Made by a program: the position numbers and the translations under genes. A DNA stretch of 64,000 nt, taken from contig NZ_KE386841.1 in NCBI RefSeq assembly GCF_000429045.1, positions 39,666 to 103,665 on the forward strand. The letters are read 5' to 3'. The notes below the pieces were generated by a model. It was not told where the DNA came from, did not search any database, and saw nothing but the letters and a program-made list of their open reading frames with translations. The stretch is from Salinarimonas rosea DSM 21201 (lineage in GTDB: Bacteria > Pseudomonadota > Alphaproteobacteria > Rhizobiales > Beijerinckiaceae). This document shows positions 1-9,168 of the stretch, piece after piece. How positions within the stretch are numbered: position 1 is the stretch's first letter; each line of letters starts with the position of its first letter.

Positions 1-376
1 GCGAAAGCGACGCGTTCCGCGAAGCGGAAGCCGAGGCGTCCGGCGTCACACGCCCCGTTTCGGCTTCGCCGAACGCGCGTGCCGCGCGCCCCATCCGTCC
101 CGGCGCTGCGCGCCGATCCACCTTCCCCTACAGGGAAGGAGAACGCCGGCACCGGCCGTGAGCGGGGCGCCCCGGAACTCCGGCCGTCGACATCCGACTG
201 CAGTAGATGTGTGCGTCGACGAGCCCTACCGGGGGCGGCGGATCGGTGCAAAGCGCCGACACGGGGTGCGAAGGCGCGCTTCGGCGATAGCCGCAATCGG
301 CCTTCGTCGAGCCGAGGGACCCCGCCCCTGATCCGCTTCGCGGATCGTCCCCGCCCCGAGGGGGCGGGAGCGGTTC
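1..376. other. Non-coding stretch at the left edge
   Basis: No convincing gene is seen here on either strand; the open frames present have no ribosome-binding site and the arginine/proline-rich composition of chance frames in GC-rich DNA. The stretch contains two short palindromes near its right end, listed separately, and a small REP-like hairpin (arms 121-127 and 133-139). It could include the far end of a gene lying outside the window, but nothing supports that. Confidence 0.4.
330..368 (-). terminator. Paired hairpins downstream of ileS
   Basis: Two adjacent perfect stems lie just past the ileS stop codon. One has arms GATCCG/CGGATC (330-335 and 341-346). The other has arms CCCGCCCC/GGGGCGGG (350-357 and 361-368) with a 3-nt loop. 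There is no T-tract in either direction, so this is a terminator-like or mRNA-end-stabilising structure rather than a classic Rho-independent terminator. Confidence 0.4.
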
Positions 377-3300
377 TCACCCCGCCTTGGCCACCCCGAT
401 CTCGATCTCGCCGCCCTTGAGCGGCCCCTTCGCGAGGTATCCGGCCGGTGTGCCGTCGGTCCAGCGGACGCTGGAGGCGAGCGTCTCCCCGGCGAGCATC
501 TCCTCGAAGGCGGAGACGTCCGCGCGGGCGCCGTCGCCGCCGCGCAGCTCCAGCACGATCCGGTCGGCGACGTCGAGGCCCGCGTCCTTGCGCGCGGTCT
601 GGACGAGGCGGATCAGGTCGCGGGCGACGCCCTCGCGCTCGAGCGCGGCGTCGAGCGCCGTGTCGAGCACGACGACGCCGGTGCCCGACGCGAAGGGCAT
701 GGCGTCGACCCCGCCCTTGGCCTCGAAGCGGAACTGGAACTCGCCCGGCTCGATGATCGCGCCCTCGACCACGACGCGGCCCTCCTCGCCCGGCGTCCAG
801 GCGCCGTCGAGGCCGGCCTTGCGCACGACGCCGAGCGCCTTGCCGAGCCGCTTGCCGACCTTCGGATCGACCGCCACGACGGTGCGCCCGAAGGTGCCCG
901 GATCGTCGACGAGGCGCACCTCCTTGACGTTCACCTCGTCGGCGACGAGGTCGCGCATCGGCGCGAGCGTGGCGCAGTCGGCGTAGGCGACGGTGAGCGA
1001 CCGCAGCGGCTGGCGCACGCGCAGCCCCTTGTCGGTGCGGATCGACAGCGCCGCCGAGCAGACCTCGCGGGCGAGATCCATGCGCCGCACCAGCTCGGGA
1101 TCCGACGGCAGCGCATCGGCGTCCGGCCAGTCGGCCAGGTGGACGCTCGCATCGTCGCACAGCACCGCGTGCACGTGCTCGGTGAGGAACGGCAGGAAGG
1201 GCGCGAGCGTGCGGCTCGCCGTCACCAGCACGGTGTAGAGCGTGTCGTAGGCGTCGCGCTTGTCCTGGGTGATCTCCGAGCCCCAGAACCGGTCGCGCGA
1301 GCGGCGGATGTACCAGTTGTTCAGCGTGTCGATGAACGGCAGGTAGGCCGCCGTGGCGCGCGGGATGTCGAGATCGCCCATGGCGGCCTCGACCGCGCGC
1401 ACGAAGTCGCCGGTCTTCGCCAGGATGTAGCGGTCGAGCTCGCCGGCGGCGTCGGTGCGATAGGTGGCGCGGTAGCCGTCCGCCTCGGCGTAGAGCGTGA
1501 AGAAGTAGAACGCGTTCCAGAACGGCAGCATCACCTGCCGCACCGTCTCTGCGATGGCGCGCCCGTCCTTTGGCATGGCGAGGTCGCCGCCGGCCAAGAG
1601 CGGCGAGGAGACCATGTACCAGCGCAGCGCATCCGCCCCGTGCGTGTCGAACACGTCGACGGGGTCGGGATAGTTCTTCAGGCGCTTGGAGAGCTTCTGC
1701 TTGTTCTCGTCGAGCACCACGCCGTGGCAGATGCAGCTCTCGAACGGCGCCTTGTCGAACAAGGCGGTGGAGAGCACCATCAGGGTGTAGAACCAGCCGC
1801 GCGTCTGGGCCACGTACTCGACGATGAAGTCGCCGGGGAAGTGGCTCTCGAACCAGTCCTTGTTCTCGAACGGGTAGTGCACCTGCGCGAAGGGCATCGA
1901 GCCGGATTCGAACCAGCAGTCGAACACGTCCTCGATGCGGCGCATCGTCGACTTGCCGGTCGGGTCGTCGGGGTTGGGACGCGTCAGCGCGTCGATGCCG
2001 GGGCGGTGCAGGTCCTCGAGCTTCACCCCGAAGTCCCGCTCCAGCTCCTCGATCGAGCCGTAGACGTCGATGCGCGGGTAGTTCGGGTCGTCCGACTTCC
2101 ACACCGGCAGCGGCGAGCCCCAGAAGCGGTTGCGCGAGATGTTCCAGTCGTGGGCGTTCTCGAGCCACTTGCCGAACAGCCCGTCGCGCACGTGGCCGGG
2201 CACCCACGTGATGCCCTGGTTGAGCTCCACCATCCGGTCGCGGAAGGCCGTGACCTTCACGTACCAGGACTGCACCGCCTTGTAGATCAGCGGCTGGTCG
2301 GTCCGCCAGCAATGCGGATAGGAGTGGTCGTAGCTCTCGTGGCGCAGCACACGGCCCTCGGCCTTGAGGTCGCGGATGATGTCCTTGTTGGCCTCGAACA
2401 CGTTCTTGCCGGCATAGGGCGGCACCTGGTCGGTGAAGTTGCCGGCGAGATCGACCGGGTCGATCACCGGGATGCCGGCGGCCGTGGCGACGCGCATGTC
2501 GTCCTCGCCGAAGGCCGGCGCGAGGTGGACCACGCCGGTGCCGCCGTCGAGCTCGACGAAGTCGCCCGCGATCACCTGGAAGGCGTTCGGCGCATCCTTG
2601 AAGAACGGGAACAGCGGCGTGTAGCGGCGCCCGACGAGGTCGGCGCCCTTCAGCGTGCCGACGACCTCGTAGCCCTCGAGCTCCTTGGCATAGGTCTCGA
2701 TGCGCGCCTGCGCCACGATCGCCCGCTCTCCGCCCTTGGCCAGCACCGCGTAGTCCGCGTCCGGCGCCACCGCCAGCGCGAGGTTCGACGGCAGCGTCCA
2801 GGGCGTCGTCGTCCAGGCGTAGAGCTTGGGGGCAATCTCCTCGCCCGGCGCCTTTTCCAGCGAGAAGCCCACCGTCAGCGCCGGGTCCTGGCGCATGCGA
2901 TACGAGTTGTCGAGCCGCGTCTCGAAGTTCGACAGCGGCGTCTGCACGGCCCAGGAATAGGGCACGACGCGGTAGCCTTCGTAGATCAGGCCCTTGTCCC
3001 ACAGGGTCTTGAAGGCCCACAGCACGCTCTCCATGAAGGAGCGGTCCATGGTCTTGTAGTCGTTGCGGAAGTCGACCCAGCGGCCCTGGCGCCCGACGTA
3101 GTACTCCCAGTCGTCGGTGAACTGCAGCACCGAGCGGCGGCAATGCGCGTTGAAGCGCTCGATCCCGTACTCGACGATGGACTGGCGGCCGGAGAGGTTG
3201 AGCTCCTTCTCGGAGTGCAGCTCGGCGGGCAGGCCGTGGCAATCCCAGCCGAAGCGCCGGTCCACCGCCTTGCCCTTCATGGTCTGGTAGCGCGGCACCA

Positions 3301-3514
3301 GGTCCTTGACGAAGCCGGTGACGAGGTGCCCGTAGTGCGGCAGGCCGTTGGCGAAGGGCGGGCCGTCGTAGAACACGAATTCCGGCGCGCCCTGCTCCTT
3401 CCTCTGCGCGATCGAGCGCTCGAACGTCCGCTCGCTCGTCCAGCGCGCGGCGACCTTCTGCTCGAGGTCGGGAAAGTTCGGGTTCTGCTCGACGGGCGGA
3501 TAGGCGCGGGTCAC
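377..3514 (-). CDS. ileS: Isoleucyl-tRNA synthetase, type-2-like
   Basis: Class Ia aminoacyl-tRNA synthetase that charges tRNA-Ile in the cytoplasm. About 1045 residues. The HIGH signature reads HYGH at residues 60-63 inside PPFANGLPHYGH, followed by RRFGWDCHGLPAE. The KMSKS loop reads KQKLSKR at 605-611. The GLPHYGH and KLSKRLKNYPDP wording fits the second bacterial IleRS clade (IleS2, eukaryote-like) better than the E. coli type (SIHIGH). I chose the GTG start at 3514 because AGAGG lies 8 nt upstream; a start at 3580 would add 22 basic residues without family support. It is transcribed alone, divergently from the hydrolase gene at 3685. Family identity is secure; the subtype rests on remembered motif differences. 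Confidence 0.95.
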   Translation of the reverse strand: MTRAYPPVEQNPNFPDLEQKVAARWTSERTFERSIAQRKEQGAPEFVFYDGPPFANGLPHYGHLVTGFVKDLVPRYQTMKGKAVDRRFGWDCHGLPAELHSEKELNLSGRQSIVEYGIERFNAHCRRSVLQFTDDWEYYVGRQGRWVDFRNDYKTMDRSFMESVLWAFKTLWDKGLIYEGYRVVPYSWAVQTPLSNFETRLDNSYRMRQDPALTVGFSLEKAPGEEIAPKLYAWTTTPWTLPSNLALAVAPDADYAVLAKGGERAIVAQARIETYAKELEGYEVVGTLKGADLVGRRYTPLFPFFKDAPNAFQVIAGDFVELDGGTGVVHLAPAFGEDDMRVATAAGIPVIDPVDLAGNFTDQVPPYAGKNVFEANKDIIRDLKAEGRVLRHESYDHSYPHCWRTDQPLIYKAVQSWYVKVTAFRDRMVELNQGITWVPGHVRDGLFGKWLENAHDWNISRNRFWGSPLPVWKSDDPNYPRIDVYGSIEELERDFGVKLEDLHRPGIDALTRPNPDDPTGKSTMRRIEDVFDCWFESGSMPFAQVHYPFENKDWFESHFPGDFIVEYVAQTRGWFYTLMVLSTALFDKAPFESCICHGVVLDENKQKLSKRLKNYPDPVDVFDTHGADALRWYMVSSPLLAGGDLAMPKDGRAIAETVRQVMLPFWNAFYFFTLYAEADGYRATYRTDAAGELDRYILAKTGDFVRAVEAAMGDLDIPRATAAYLPFIDTLNNWYIRRSRDRFWGSEITQDKRDAYDTLYTVLVTASRTLAPFLPFLTEHVHAVLCDDASVHLADWPDADALPSDPELVRRMDLAREVCSAALSIRTDKGLRVRQPLRSLTVAYADCATLAPMRDLVADEVNVKEVRLVDDPGTFGRTVVAVDPKVGKRLGKALGVVRKAGLDGAWTPGEEGRVVVEGAIIEPGEFQFRFEAKGGVDAMPFASGTGVVVLDTALDAALEREGVARDLIRLVQTARKDAGLDVADRIVLELRGGDGARADVSAFEEMLAGETLASSVRWTDGTPAGYLAKGPLKGGEIEIGVAKAG

Positions 3515-3684
3515 GGGGCGGCCTCTTCTTCTGTGCGGACCCGGTGAATTAAGCGCTCCCGCGCGGCGATGCAACGACATGCGGAACCCGGCCCGCGCAG
3601 GCGAGGCATGCGGCGGTCGACAAGCCGGCCCGGCTCCCTCATCGTGCGCCGCGATCGACCACGCGAGGGAAGAGGGAGAAGATC

Positions 3685-4938
3685 ATGGCGGGGGACGCGA
3701 CGGTGGAGGACGCGGCGGTGCAGGATTTGGGCGCGCGGGCCATGGCGATGATCGCGGATCTCGCCCGGCACACGGACGAGCCGGGCCGGCTCACCCGCCT
3801 CTACCTCTCCCCCGCGCACGCCGCCTGCGCCGACGCCACCGCCGCGATGATGCGCGACGCCGGGCTCGGCGTGACGCGCGATGCGCTCGGCACGCTGGTG
3901 GGCCGCCGCGAGGGCCCGACGCCGGACGCGAAGACCCTGCTGATCGGCTCGCACATCGACAGCGTGGTGAATGCCGGCATCTACGATGGGCCGCTCGGCG
4001 TCGTCTGCGGCATCCTCGCGGCGGACGCGCTGCGCGGGGAGGACCTGCCTTTCGCGCTGGAGATCCTGGCCTTCGGCGACGAGGAGAACGTGCGATTCCC
4101 CACCTCGCTCGCCTCCTCCTCGGCGCTCGCCGGCGACTTCCGCCCCGAATGGCTCGACGGGACGGACGCCGACGGCGTCACCCTGCGCGAGGCGCTCGTC
4201 GGCTTCGGCTGCGACCCGGAGCGGATCGGCGACATCCCCCGCGACCCGGCGCGGACGCTCGGCTACCTCGAGGTCCACATCGAGCAGGGGCCGGTGCTGG
4301 AGGCGCGTGATCTCGCGGTGGGCGTCGTCACCGCCATCAACGGCGCGACACGGGCGCGCTGCATCGTCGACGGCATGGCCGGGCACGCCGGCACCGTGCC
4401 GATGGGCATGCGCGCCGACGCGCTCGCCGCCACCGCCGAGATGATCGCCCTCGTCGAGCGCGCCGGCACCGCGGCGCGAGACGCGGTGGCGACGGTGGGC
4501 GTGTGCACGGTCGAGCCCGGCGCGCTCAACGTCATTCCCGCGCGCACCCGCTTCACCCTCGACATCCGCGCGCCCGAGGACGGCGTGCGCGCGGCGCTGG
4601 TGGAGGAGATCGTGTCCGGCTGCCGCGCCGTCGCGGAGCGCCGCGGCGTGGCCTTCGCGGAGGAGCGCTTCATGGACCAGGCGGCCACCGCGATGGACGA
4701 TACCCTCGTCGCCGCCCTCGAGGCGGGAGCCGCCCGCGCCGGCGAGAGGACGCTCCGCCTGCCGTCCGGCGCCGGCCACGACGCGGTGGCCATGGCCCGC
4801 CTCTGCCCGTCGGCCATGCTGTTCGTGCGCTGCGAAGGCGGCATCAGCCACAACCCGGCGGAGAACATCACCGCGGCGGACGCCGGCGCGGCGGTACGGA
4901 CGCTGGTGGAGGCGGTGCGGGTGCTGGCGAGGCGCTGA
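3685..4938 (+). CDS. M20 amidohydrolase (allantoate / N-carbamoyl-amino-acid type)
   Basis: Zinc-dependent M20-family hydrolase of 417 residues, the usual length for allantoate amidohydrolase (AllC) and N-carbamoyl-L-amino-acid hydrolases, which remove the carbamoyl or ureido group from small nitrogen compounds. Metal-site residues are visible in order: His90 (IGSHIDS), Asp101 (IYDGPLG), Glu133-Glu134 (GDEENVRF), His198 (VHIEQG) and His389 (GGISHNPAEN). The dimerisation-domain motif GMAGHAGTVPMGMR is present. The ATG at 3685 follows GGGAG with a 7-nt spacer. No other purine-degradation genes flank it. The exact substrate (allantoate, ureidoglycine, carbamoyl amino acid) cannot be read from sequence, so no gene symbol is given. 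Confidence 0.85.
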   Translation: MAGDATVEDAAVQDLGARAMAMIADLARHTDEPGRLTRLYLSPAHAACADATAAMMRDAGLGVTRDALGTLVGRREGPTPDAKTLLIGSHIDSVVNAGIYDGPLGVVCGILAADALRGEDLPFALEILAFGDEENVRFPTSLASSSALAGDFRPEWLDGTDADGVTLREALVGFGCDPERIGDIPRDPARTLGYLEVHIEQGPVLEARDLAVGVVTAINGATRARCIVDGMAGHAGTVPMGMRADALAATAEMIALVERAGTAARDAVATVGVCTVEPGALNVIPARTRFTLDIRAPEDGVRAALVEEIVSGCRAVAERRGVAFAEERFMDQAATAMDDTLVAALEAGAARAGERTLRLPSGAGHDAVAMARLCPSAMLFVRCEGGISHNPAENITAADAGAAVRTLVEAVRVLARR

Positions 4939-5057
4939 GCAGAGGCGCCGCGCCGGAGGCGCGCCAGGAAACCATTGCACCCCGGCCCAGCTTCCCCCAT
5001 CGTTGTGCGCCGCCGCGTGGGATCGGTGGTGGGAGCGTCCGGGGGTATCGAGGGGCC

Positions 5058-6443
5058 ATGGCGGTGGATCTGGTACCGCACGACCTGCGCGCGCGGGTGC
5101 TCGCCGAGGTGCATGCGCGGCCCTCCGCGCCGATGGAGACGCCCCGGCGCATCCTGCACTACGCCTTCATGACCGACGGCGAGGCCGCGCAGCGCGACCG
5201 CGAGGCGCTCGCCGAGTTCTGCAAGCAATTGGGCCTGGACGGGCCGGCGCCGGGGGCGAAGCACCATCGGGTCGTGTTCTCGGGCACGCTGCTGCGCTGG
5301 GAGAGCCACAGCGAGTTCACGACCTACTCGTGGGAGTTCGGCGACCCGAGCGTCACCGACGCGCCGGCGCCGCAGCCCTTCCGCCCCGCGGTCGACGGGC
5401 TCATGGGCGTGATGCGGCTCGTGCCGCAGCCCGGGCCGCTGATGGTGGCCGCCGACCTCCACCTGATCCCGGCCGCGAGCCTGCCGAAGGGGCCGCAGAG
5501 CGTGTTCGGCGACGTCCACCTCGCGGCCGCGCAGGTCGAGACCGGGGCGGCGACGATCGCGACCGACTTCCGCACCGACGCGCACGGCTTCGTGCGTATC
5601 CTCGTCGTCGACGAAGGCATGGAGCGCGCCCAGGCCGGCGCCATCGTGCAGCGGGTGCTCGAGGTCGAGACCTACCGCACGCTCACCCTGCTCGGCCTGC
5701 CCGAGGCGCAGGCGATCGGCCCCTCCGTGCGGCGCATCGAGACCGAGCTGCCGCTCGTGATGGCGGCGATGGAGCGCTCGGACGGGCTCGATCGCAATCG
5801 CGAGCTGCTCGACCGGATCACACGGCTCGCCGCCGAGCTGGAGTCGGGCGCCGCGGCGGCCCTCTTCCGCTTCGGGGCGACCCGCGCCTATTCCGACCTC
5901 GTGCGCCTGCGGCTCGGCGCGCTGGAGGAGAAGGCGCTGACGGGATACGATTCCTGGTCGGAGTTCCTCGACCGGCGCCTGCAGCCGGCGATCCGCACCT
6001 GCGCCTCCATGGAGGAGCGCCAGGCCAACCTCTCGCGCAAGCTCACCCGCGCCGCGCAGCTCCTGCGCACGCGCATCGACATCGAGCTGGAGAGCCAGAA
6101 CCGCGACCTGCTGCGCGCCATGAACGAGCGCGCCCGCATCCAGCTGCGCCTGCAGCAGACCGTCGAGGGGCTCTCGGCGGCGGCGATCACCTATTACATC
6201 TCGGGATTGATCTTCTACGTCCTGCGCGGCCTCTACGAGAGCGGCGTGCCGGTGGAGCCCTACGTCGGCACGGCGATCGCGGTGCCGATCGTGCTCCTGG
6301 GCATCCTCCTCCTGGTGCGACGGCTGAGAAAGCGCCATATGGACGACGATGCGGCCGAGGAGGTGGCGCTGCGCGAGACGATCGCGCGGGCGCGCGCCGC
6401 CGGCCGCGAGGCGCCGGGCGAGCGAGAGGAGGGCACGCCATGA
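5058..6443 (+). CDS. DUF3422 family membrane-anchored protein
   Basis: A 461-residue protein of the DUF3422 family, which is conserved in proteobacteria and has no assigned function. The N-terminal HARPSAP stretch and the following HHRVVFSGTLLRWESH region are characteristic. Two hydrophobic segments near the C terminus (about residues 380-395 and 405-425, ending in RRLRKR) suggest a large N-terminal cytoplasmic part anchored by a C-terminal hairpin. The ATG at 5058 is the first codon that gives the family N terminus; longer upstream frames read as chance sequence. Its stop overlaps the ybaB start in an ATGA, so it is probably co-transcribed and translationally coupled with ybaB-recR, at the position where dnaX is usual. 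Confidence 0.85.
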   Translation: MAVDLVPHDLRARVLAEVHARPSAPMETPRRILHYAFMTDGEAAQRDREALAEFCKQLGLDGPAPGAKHHRVVFSGTLLRWESHSEFTTYSWEFGDPSVTDAPAPQPFRPAVDGLMGVMRLVPQPGPLMVAADLHLIPAASLPKGPQSVFGDVHLAAAQVETGAATIATDFRTDAHGFVRILVVDEGMERAQAGAIVQRVLEVETYRTLTLLGLPEAQAIGPSVRRIETELPLVMAAMERSDGLDRNRELLDRITRLAAELESGAAAALFRFGATRAYSDLVRLRLGALEEKALTGYDSWSEFLDRRLQPAIRTCASMEERQANLSRKLTRAAQLLRTRIDIELESQNRDLLRAMNERARIQLRLQQTVEGLSAAAITYYISGLIFYVLRGLYESGVPVEPYVGTAIAVPIVLLGILLLVRRLRKRHMDDDAAEEVALRETIARARAAGREAPGEREEGTP

Positions 6444-6760
6444 AGGATCTGATGGGGCTGATGAAGCAGGCCCAGGCCATGCAGGAGAAGATGCAGGAGA
6501 CGCAGGCCGAGCTCGACGAGCTGATCGTCGAGGGCCAGGCCGGCGGCGGCGCCGTGACCGTGCGGCTCTCCGGCAAGGGCGCGCTCAAGGGCGTGACCAT
6601 CGACCGCTCGCTGATGGTGCCCGACGAGACCGAGATCCTCGAGGATCTGATCGTCGCCGCCTGCAACGACGGGCGCGTCAAGGCCGAGCGCGCCATGCAG
6701 GAGCGCATGTCCGAGATCACCAAGGGCCTGCCGCTGCCTCCGGGCATGAAGCTGTTCTGA
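6440..6760 (+). CDS. ybaB: YbaB/EbfC nucleoid-associated protein
   Basis: A small 106-residue DNA-binding protein of the YbaB/EbfC family, which forms dimers that bind DNA and is generally found beside recR. The N-terminal helix rich in Met, Gln and Lys (MKDLMGLMKQAQAMQEKMQ) and the C-terminal GLPLPPGMKLF are typical. The start overlaps the DUF3422 stop by four bases and is preceded by GAGGAGG. The recR gene follows after 33 bp, the standard neighbour. Function as a nucleoid or recombination helper is from family knowledge. Confidence 0.93.
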   Translation: MKDLMGLMKQAQAMQEKMQETQAELDELIVEGQAGGGAVTVRLSGKGALKGVTIDRSLMVPDETEILEDLIVAACNDGRVKAERAMQERMSEITKGLPLPPGMKLF

Positions 6761-6793
6761 CGTCCCGTCCTCCCCGTTCGAGAGCGTAGAGCC

Positions 6794-7399
6794 ATGGCCC
6801 GCGGCGTCGCCGGCCCCGAGATCGAGCGCCTGATCCAGCTGCTGGCGCGCCTGCCGGGCCTCGGGCCCCGCTCGGCGCGCCGGGCGTCGCTGGCGCTGTT
6901 GCAGAAGCGCGAGGGGCTCCTCGTGCCGCTGGCGGAGGCGATGCGCGTCGCCGCCGAGCGGGTCGTCGTCTGTTCGACCTGCGGCAACGTCGACACGTCC
7001 GACCCCTGCGCGGTGTGCGCGGACCCGAGCCGGGACCCGTCCATCCTCGTGGTGGTGGAGGACGTCTCCGACCTGTGGGCACTGGAGCGCGCGGGCGCGC
7101 TGCACGTGCGCTACCACGTGCTCGGCGGCGTGCTCTCGGCGCTCGACGGCATCGGCCCCGAGCAGCTCGACATCGCCGGGCTGATCGCCCGCGCGCAGGA
7201 CCCCGCGGTGCGCGAGGTGATCGTGGCGCTCCCCGCCACCGTCGACGGCCAGACCACGGCACACTACCTCACCGAGGCGCTGGCCGAGCTGCCGGTGAGC
7301 GTCACCCGGCTCGCCCACGGCGTGCCGGTGGGCGGCGAGCTCGATTATCTCGACGAGGGGACGCTGTCGGCGGCGCTGAAGCGGCGCACGGCGGTCTGA
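6794..7399 (+). CDS. recR: Recombination protein RecR
   Basis: RecR works with RecF/RecO to load RecA on gapped DNA. This 201-residue protein has the full family layout: a helix-hairpin-helix ([14 protein letters not shown], about residues 19-32), a Cys4 zinc finger (Cys60, Cys63, Cys72, Cys75), a Toprim domain starting [15 protein letters not shown], and the C-terminal [16 protein letters not shown]. Length equals the usual about 200 residues. It is the last gene of the DUF3422-ybaB-recR run. The dnaX gene that usually precedes ybaB is not here. Confidence 0.97.
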   Translation: MARGVAGPEIERLIQLLARLPGLGPRSARRASLALLQKREGLLVPLAEAMRVAAERVVVCSTCGNVDTSDPCAVCADPSRDPSILVVVEDVSDLWALERAGALHVRYHVLGGVLSALDGIGPEQLDIAGLIARAQDPAVREVIVALPATVDGQTTAHYLTEALAELPVSVTRLAHGVPVGGELDYLDEGTLSAALKRRTAV

Positions 7400-7452
7400 C
7401 CGAGGCTCCGTCGACGGCCGAACCGTCATGCGGGCTCGGCCGTTGTGCCGAC

Positions 7453-8412
7453 ATGATGGACACGCCTCGTCTCCGCCGCGCCGCCGCGGCGCTCGCCCTC
7501 CTCCTCGCGACCCTCGTCGTCCCTCCCACCGCCGCGCAGGAGATCGTCACCGGCGATCTCCCCGCCCTGCGGGCCGAGGCGCTCGCGGAGGTGAACGCCT
7601 CGCGGGAGGAGGCCGGGCTCGCGCCGCTCGAGCCGGGGGAGACGCTCGACACGATCGCGCAGGACCACGCCGAGGACATGCTCGCGCGCGGCTATTTCGC
7701 CCACGCGTCGCCGGACGGGGACGCCGTCGGCGATCGCTTCCGTGCGGCCGGCGGGGCGGCGAGCGAGATCGTGGCGGAGAACCTCGGGACATGCGACGGC
7801 TGCCCGGTTCCGCCGGGCGAGGCGCGCGTCGAGGCTATGCATCGCGGATGGATGGAGAGCCCGGGGCACCGTGCGAACATCCTGCGCGACGGGGTGACGC
7901 GCTTCGGCTTCGGCATCGCCGCCGATCCCGCGAGCCGGCGCACGCTCGCGGTGCAGACCTTCGCCGGCCCCGGCGCCTCCGGCGGCAACGGCGACGAAGG
8001 GGCTCTTCCGCTCGATCCGCATGCCCGCGTCGCCGCCGCCGGCGAAGAGATCGATGCCTTGCGCGACGAGGCCGGTTCGCCGCCGCTCGAGGCCGACGAC
8101 GCCCTTACCGCCGCCGCCCGCGACCTGCTGCCGGAGGGCGGCGCGAGCCCGGAGCCGCCGGCGCTCGACCTCGGCGCCGCGCTTCCGGGCGACGCCGGCG
8201 CGCGCTTCGCGCAGGTGCGTGCCCTCGTCGCGACCTGCTCGGGCTGCGGTGCGCAGCCCACCCGCGCCGATGTGGAGCGCTTCGCGGAGCAATGGGCGCA
8301 GAACCGGCGCGACGTGCTCACCGACGCGGACCTCGACCGTTTCGGCTTCGCGCTGGGCGCGGACGGGCGCGGTGCCAAGACGGCGATCCTGCTGCTCGCG
8401 CAGAGCCGCTGA
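7453..8412 (+). CDS. Secreted CAP (SCP/PR1) protein with degenerate second repeat
   Basis: About 319 residues. An N-terminal signal peptide (hydrophobic LALLLATLV, predicted cut after PTAAQ) indicates export. The first CAP domain has its usual marks: the His of QDHAEDM, FAHASPDG, the AENLG motif, and GWMESPGHRANIL followed by FGFGIAAD. The second half repeats the layout without the CAP histidines: CSGC aligns with CDGC, WAQNRRDVL with WMESPGHRANIL, and RFGFALGAD with RFGFGIAAD. This looks like an internal duplication whose second copy has decayed at the CAP cavity. Bacterial CAP proteins have no single known activity. The start could be either Met at 7453 or 7456. Confidence 0.82.
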   Translation: MMDTPRLRRAAAALALLLATLVVPPTAAQEIVTGDLPALRAEALAEVNASREEAGLAPLEPGETLDTIAQDHAEDMLARGYFAHASPDGDAVGDRFRAAGGAASEIVAENLGTCDGCPVPPGEARVEAMHRGWMESPGHRANILRDGVTRFGFGIAADPASRRTLAVQTFAGPGASGGNGDEGALPLDPHARVAAAGEEIDALRDEAGSPPLEADDALTAAARDLLPEGGASPEPPALDLGAALPGDAGARFAQVRALVATCSGCGAQPTRADVERFAEQWAQNRRDVLTDADLDRFGFALGADGRGAKTAILLLAQSR

Positions 8413-8421
8413 CGGAGACGG

Positions 8422-9168
8422 TCACGCCGGCGGCGTCAGCGCGGCGTAGACGTCCCCCGAATTCGCCGCGTGCGGCAGGGCGTCGAGCCTCGCCGCCATG
8501 GCGGCGGCCTCGATCCAGCCGGGCGCTTCCAGCGTCGCGCTCTCGCCGAGCGAGAGCGCGAAGCGGTAGTTGCCGAGCCCGGCGAGGCGCGCCAGGCAGC
8601 GATGGGCGACGCCGCGAGCGATCGTCGTGAACTCGAAGGAGAGCGCCGGGACAGCCGTCGACAGGCCCGCGAGCACCCGGTCCTCGAAGCCCTCCACGTC
8701 GATCTTGACGAAGTCCGGCCGGCCGTGGGTCGCGATCAGCGCGTCGAGCGTCAGGCAGGGCACGACGATCTCCTCGTCCCAGGCCTGCCCCTCCCAGCCC
8801 GGAGCGCCGGCGGCGGCCTCGACGAAGCGGCTCGATGCGGTGGAGACCGTCGGGTTGGCGCTGTTGACGGACAGCCGGACCTCCCCGCTCGCGTCGCCGC
8901 AGGCGGCGGCGACGAGCGTCACCCGATGGTCGCGCCCGTGGATGAGCCGCAGCGCCCGGAAGCAGGCCGGCTGCGGCTCCAGCGCGACGGCGCGCGCGCC
9001 GAGCCGGCGAAAGGCGGCGGTGCGGTCGCCCACGTGCGCGCCGATGTCGAAGGCGAGCCCGCCATGGGGCACGAACGGCCGGTAGAGCGCGTCGAGCGCC
9101 GCGGCGCGCGCCGGATCGCCGTGATACAGGCGTAGCGATCGCCCGATCGCCTCGGCGCGGGGGCTCAT
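8422..9168 (-). CDS. FkbM-family methyltransferase
   Basis: SAM-dependent methyltransferase of 248 residues. The SAM-binding motif FDIGAHVGDRTAAF (about residues 42-55) and the family signature VKIDVEGFEDRVLAGL are clear. FkbM-type enzymes commonly O-methylate sugars or secondary metabolites. Its ATG overlaps the opgH stop codon by four bases on the same strand, so it is translationally coupled to the glucan glucosyltransferase. That suggests, but does not prove, methylation of periplasmic glucan. It ends convergently 9 bp from the CAP gene. Confidence 0.88.
   Translation of the reverse strand: MSPRAEAIGRSLRLYHGDPARAAALDALYRPFVPHGGLAFDIGAHVGDRTAAFRRLGARAVALEPQPACFRALRLIHGRDHRVTLVAAACGDASGEVRLSVNSANPTVSTASSRFVEAAAGAPGWEGQAWDEEIVVPCLTLDALIATHGRPDFVKIDVEGFEDRVLAGLSTAVPALSFEFTTIARGVAHRCLARLAGLGNYRFALSLGESATLEAPGWIEAAAMAARLDALPHAANSGDVYAALTPPA

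Noticed and set aside
1904-1914. GGATTCGAACC, a tRNA T-arm-like string
   Set aside because: It lies inside ileS coding sequence (WFESGSM region) and no acceptor or anticodon stem can be drawn around it.
1139-3547. Long open frame antisense to ileS (over 800 codons)
   Set aside because: A by-product of GC-rich codon use on the other strand; it is Arg/Val/His-rich with no motif and no ribosome-binding site, while ileS is unmistakable.
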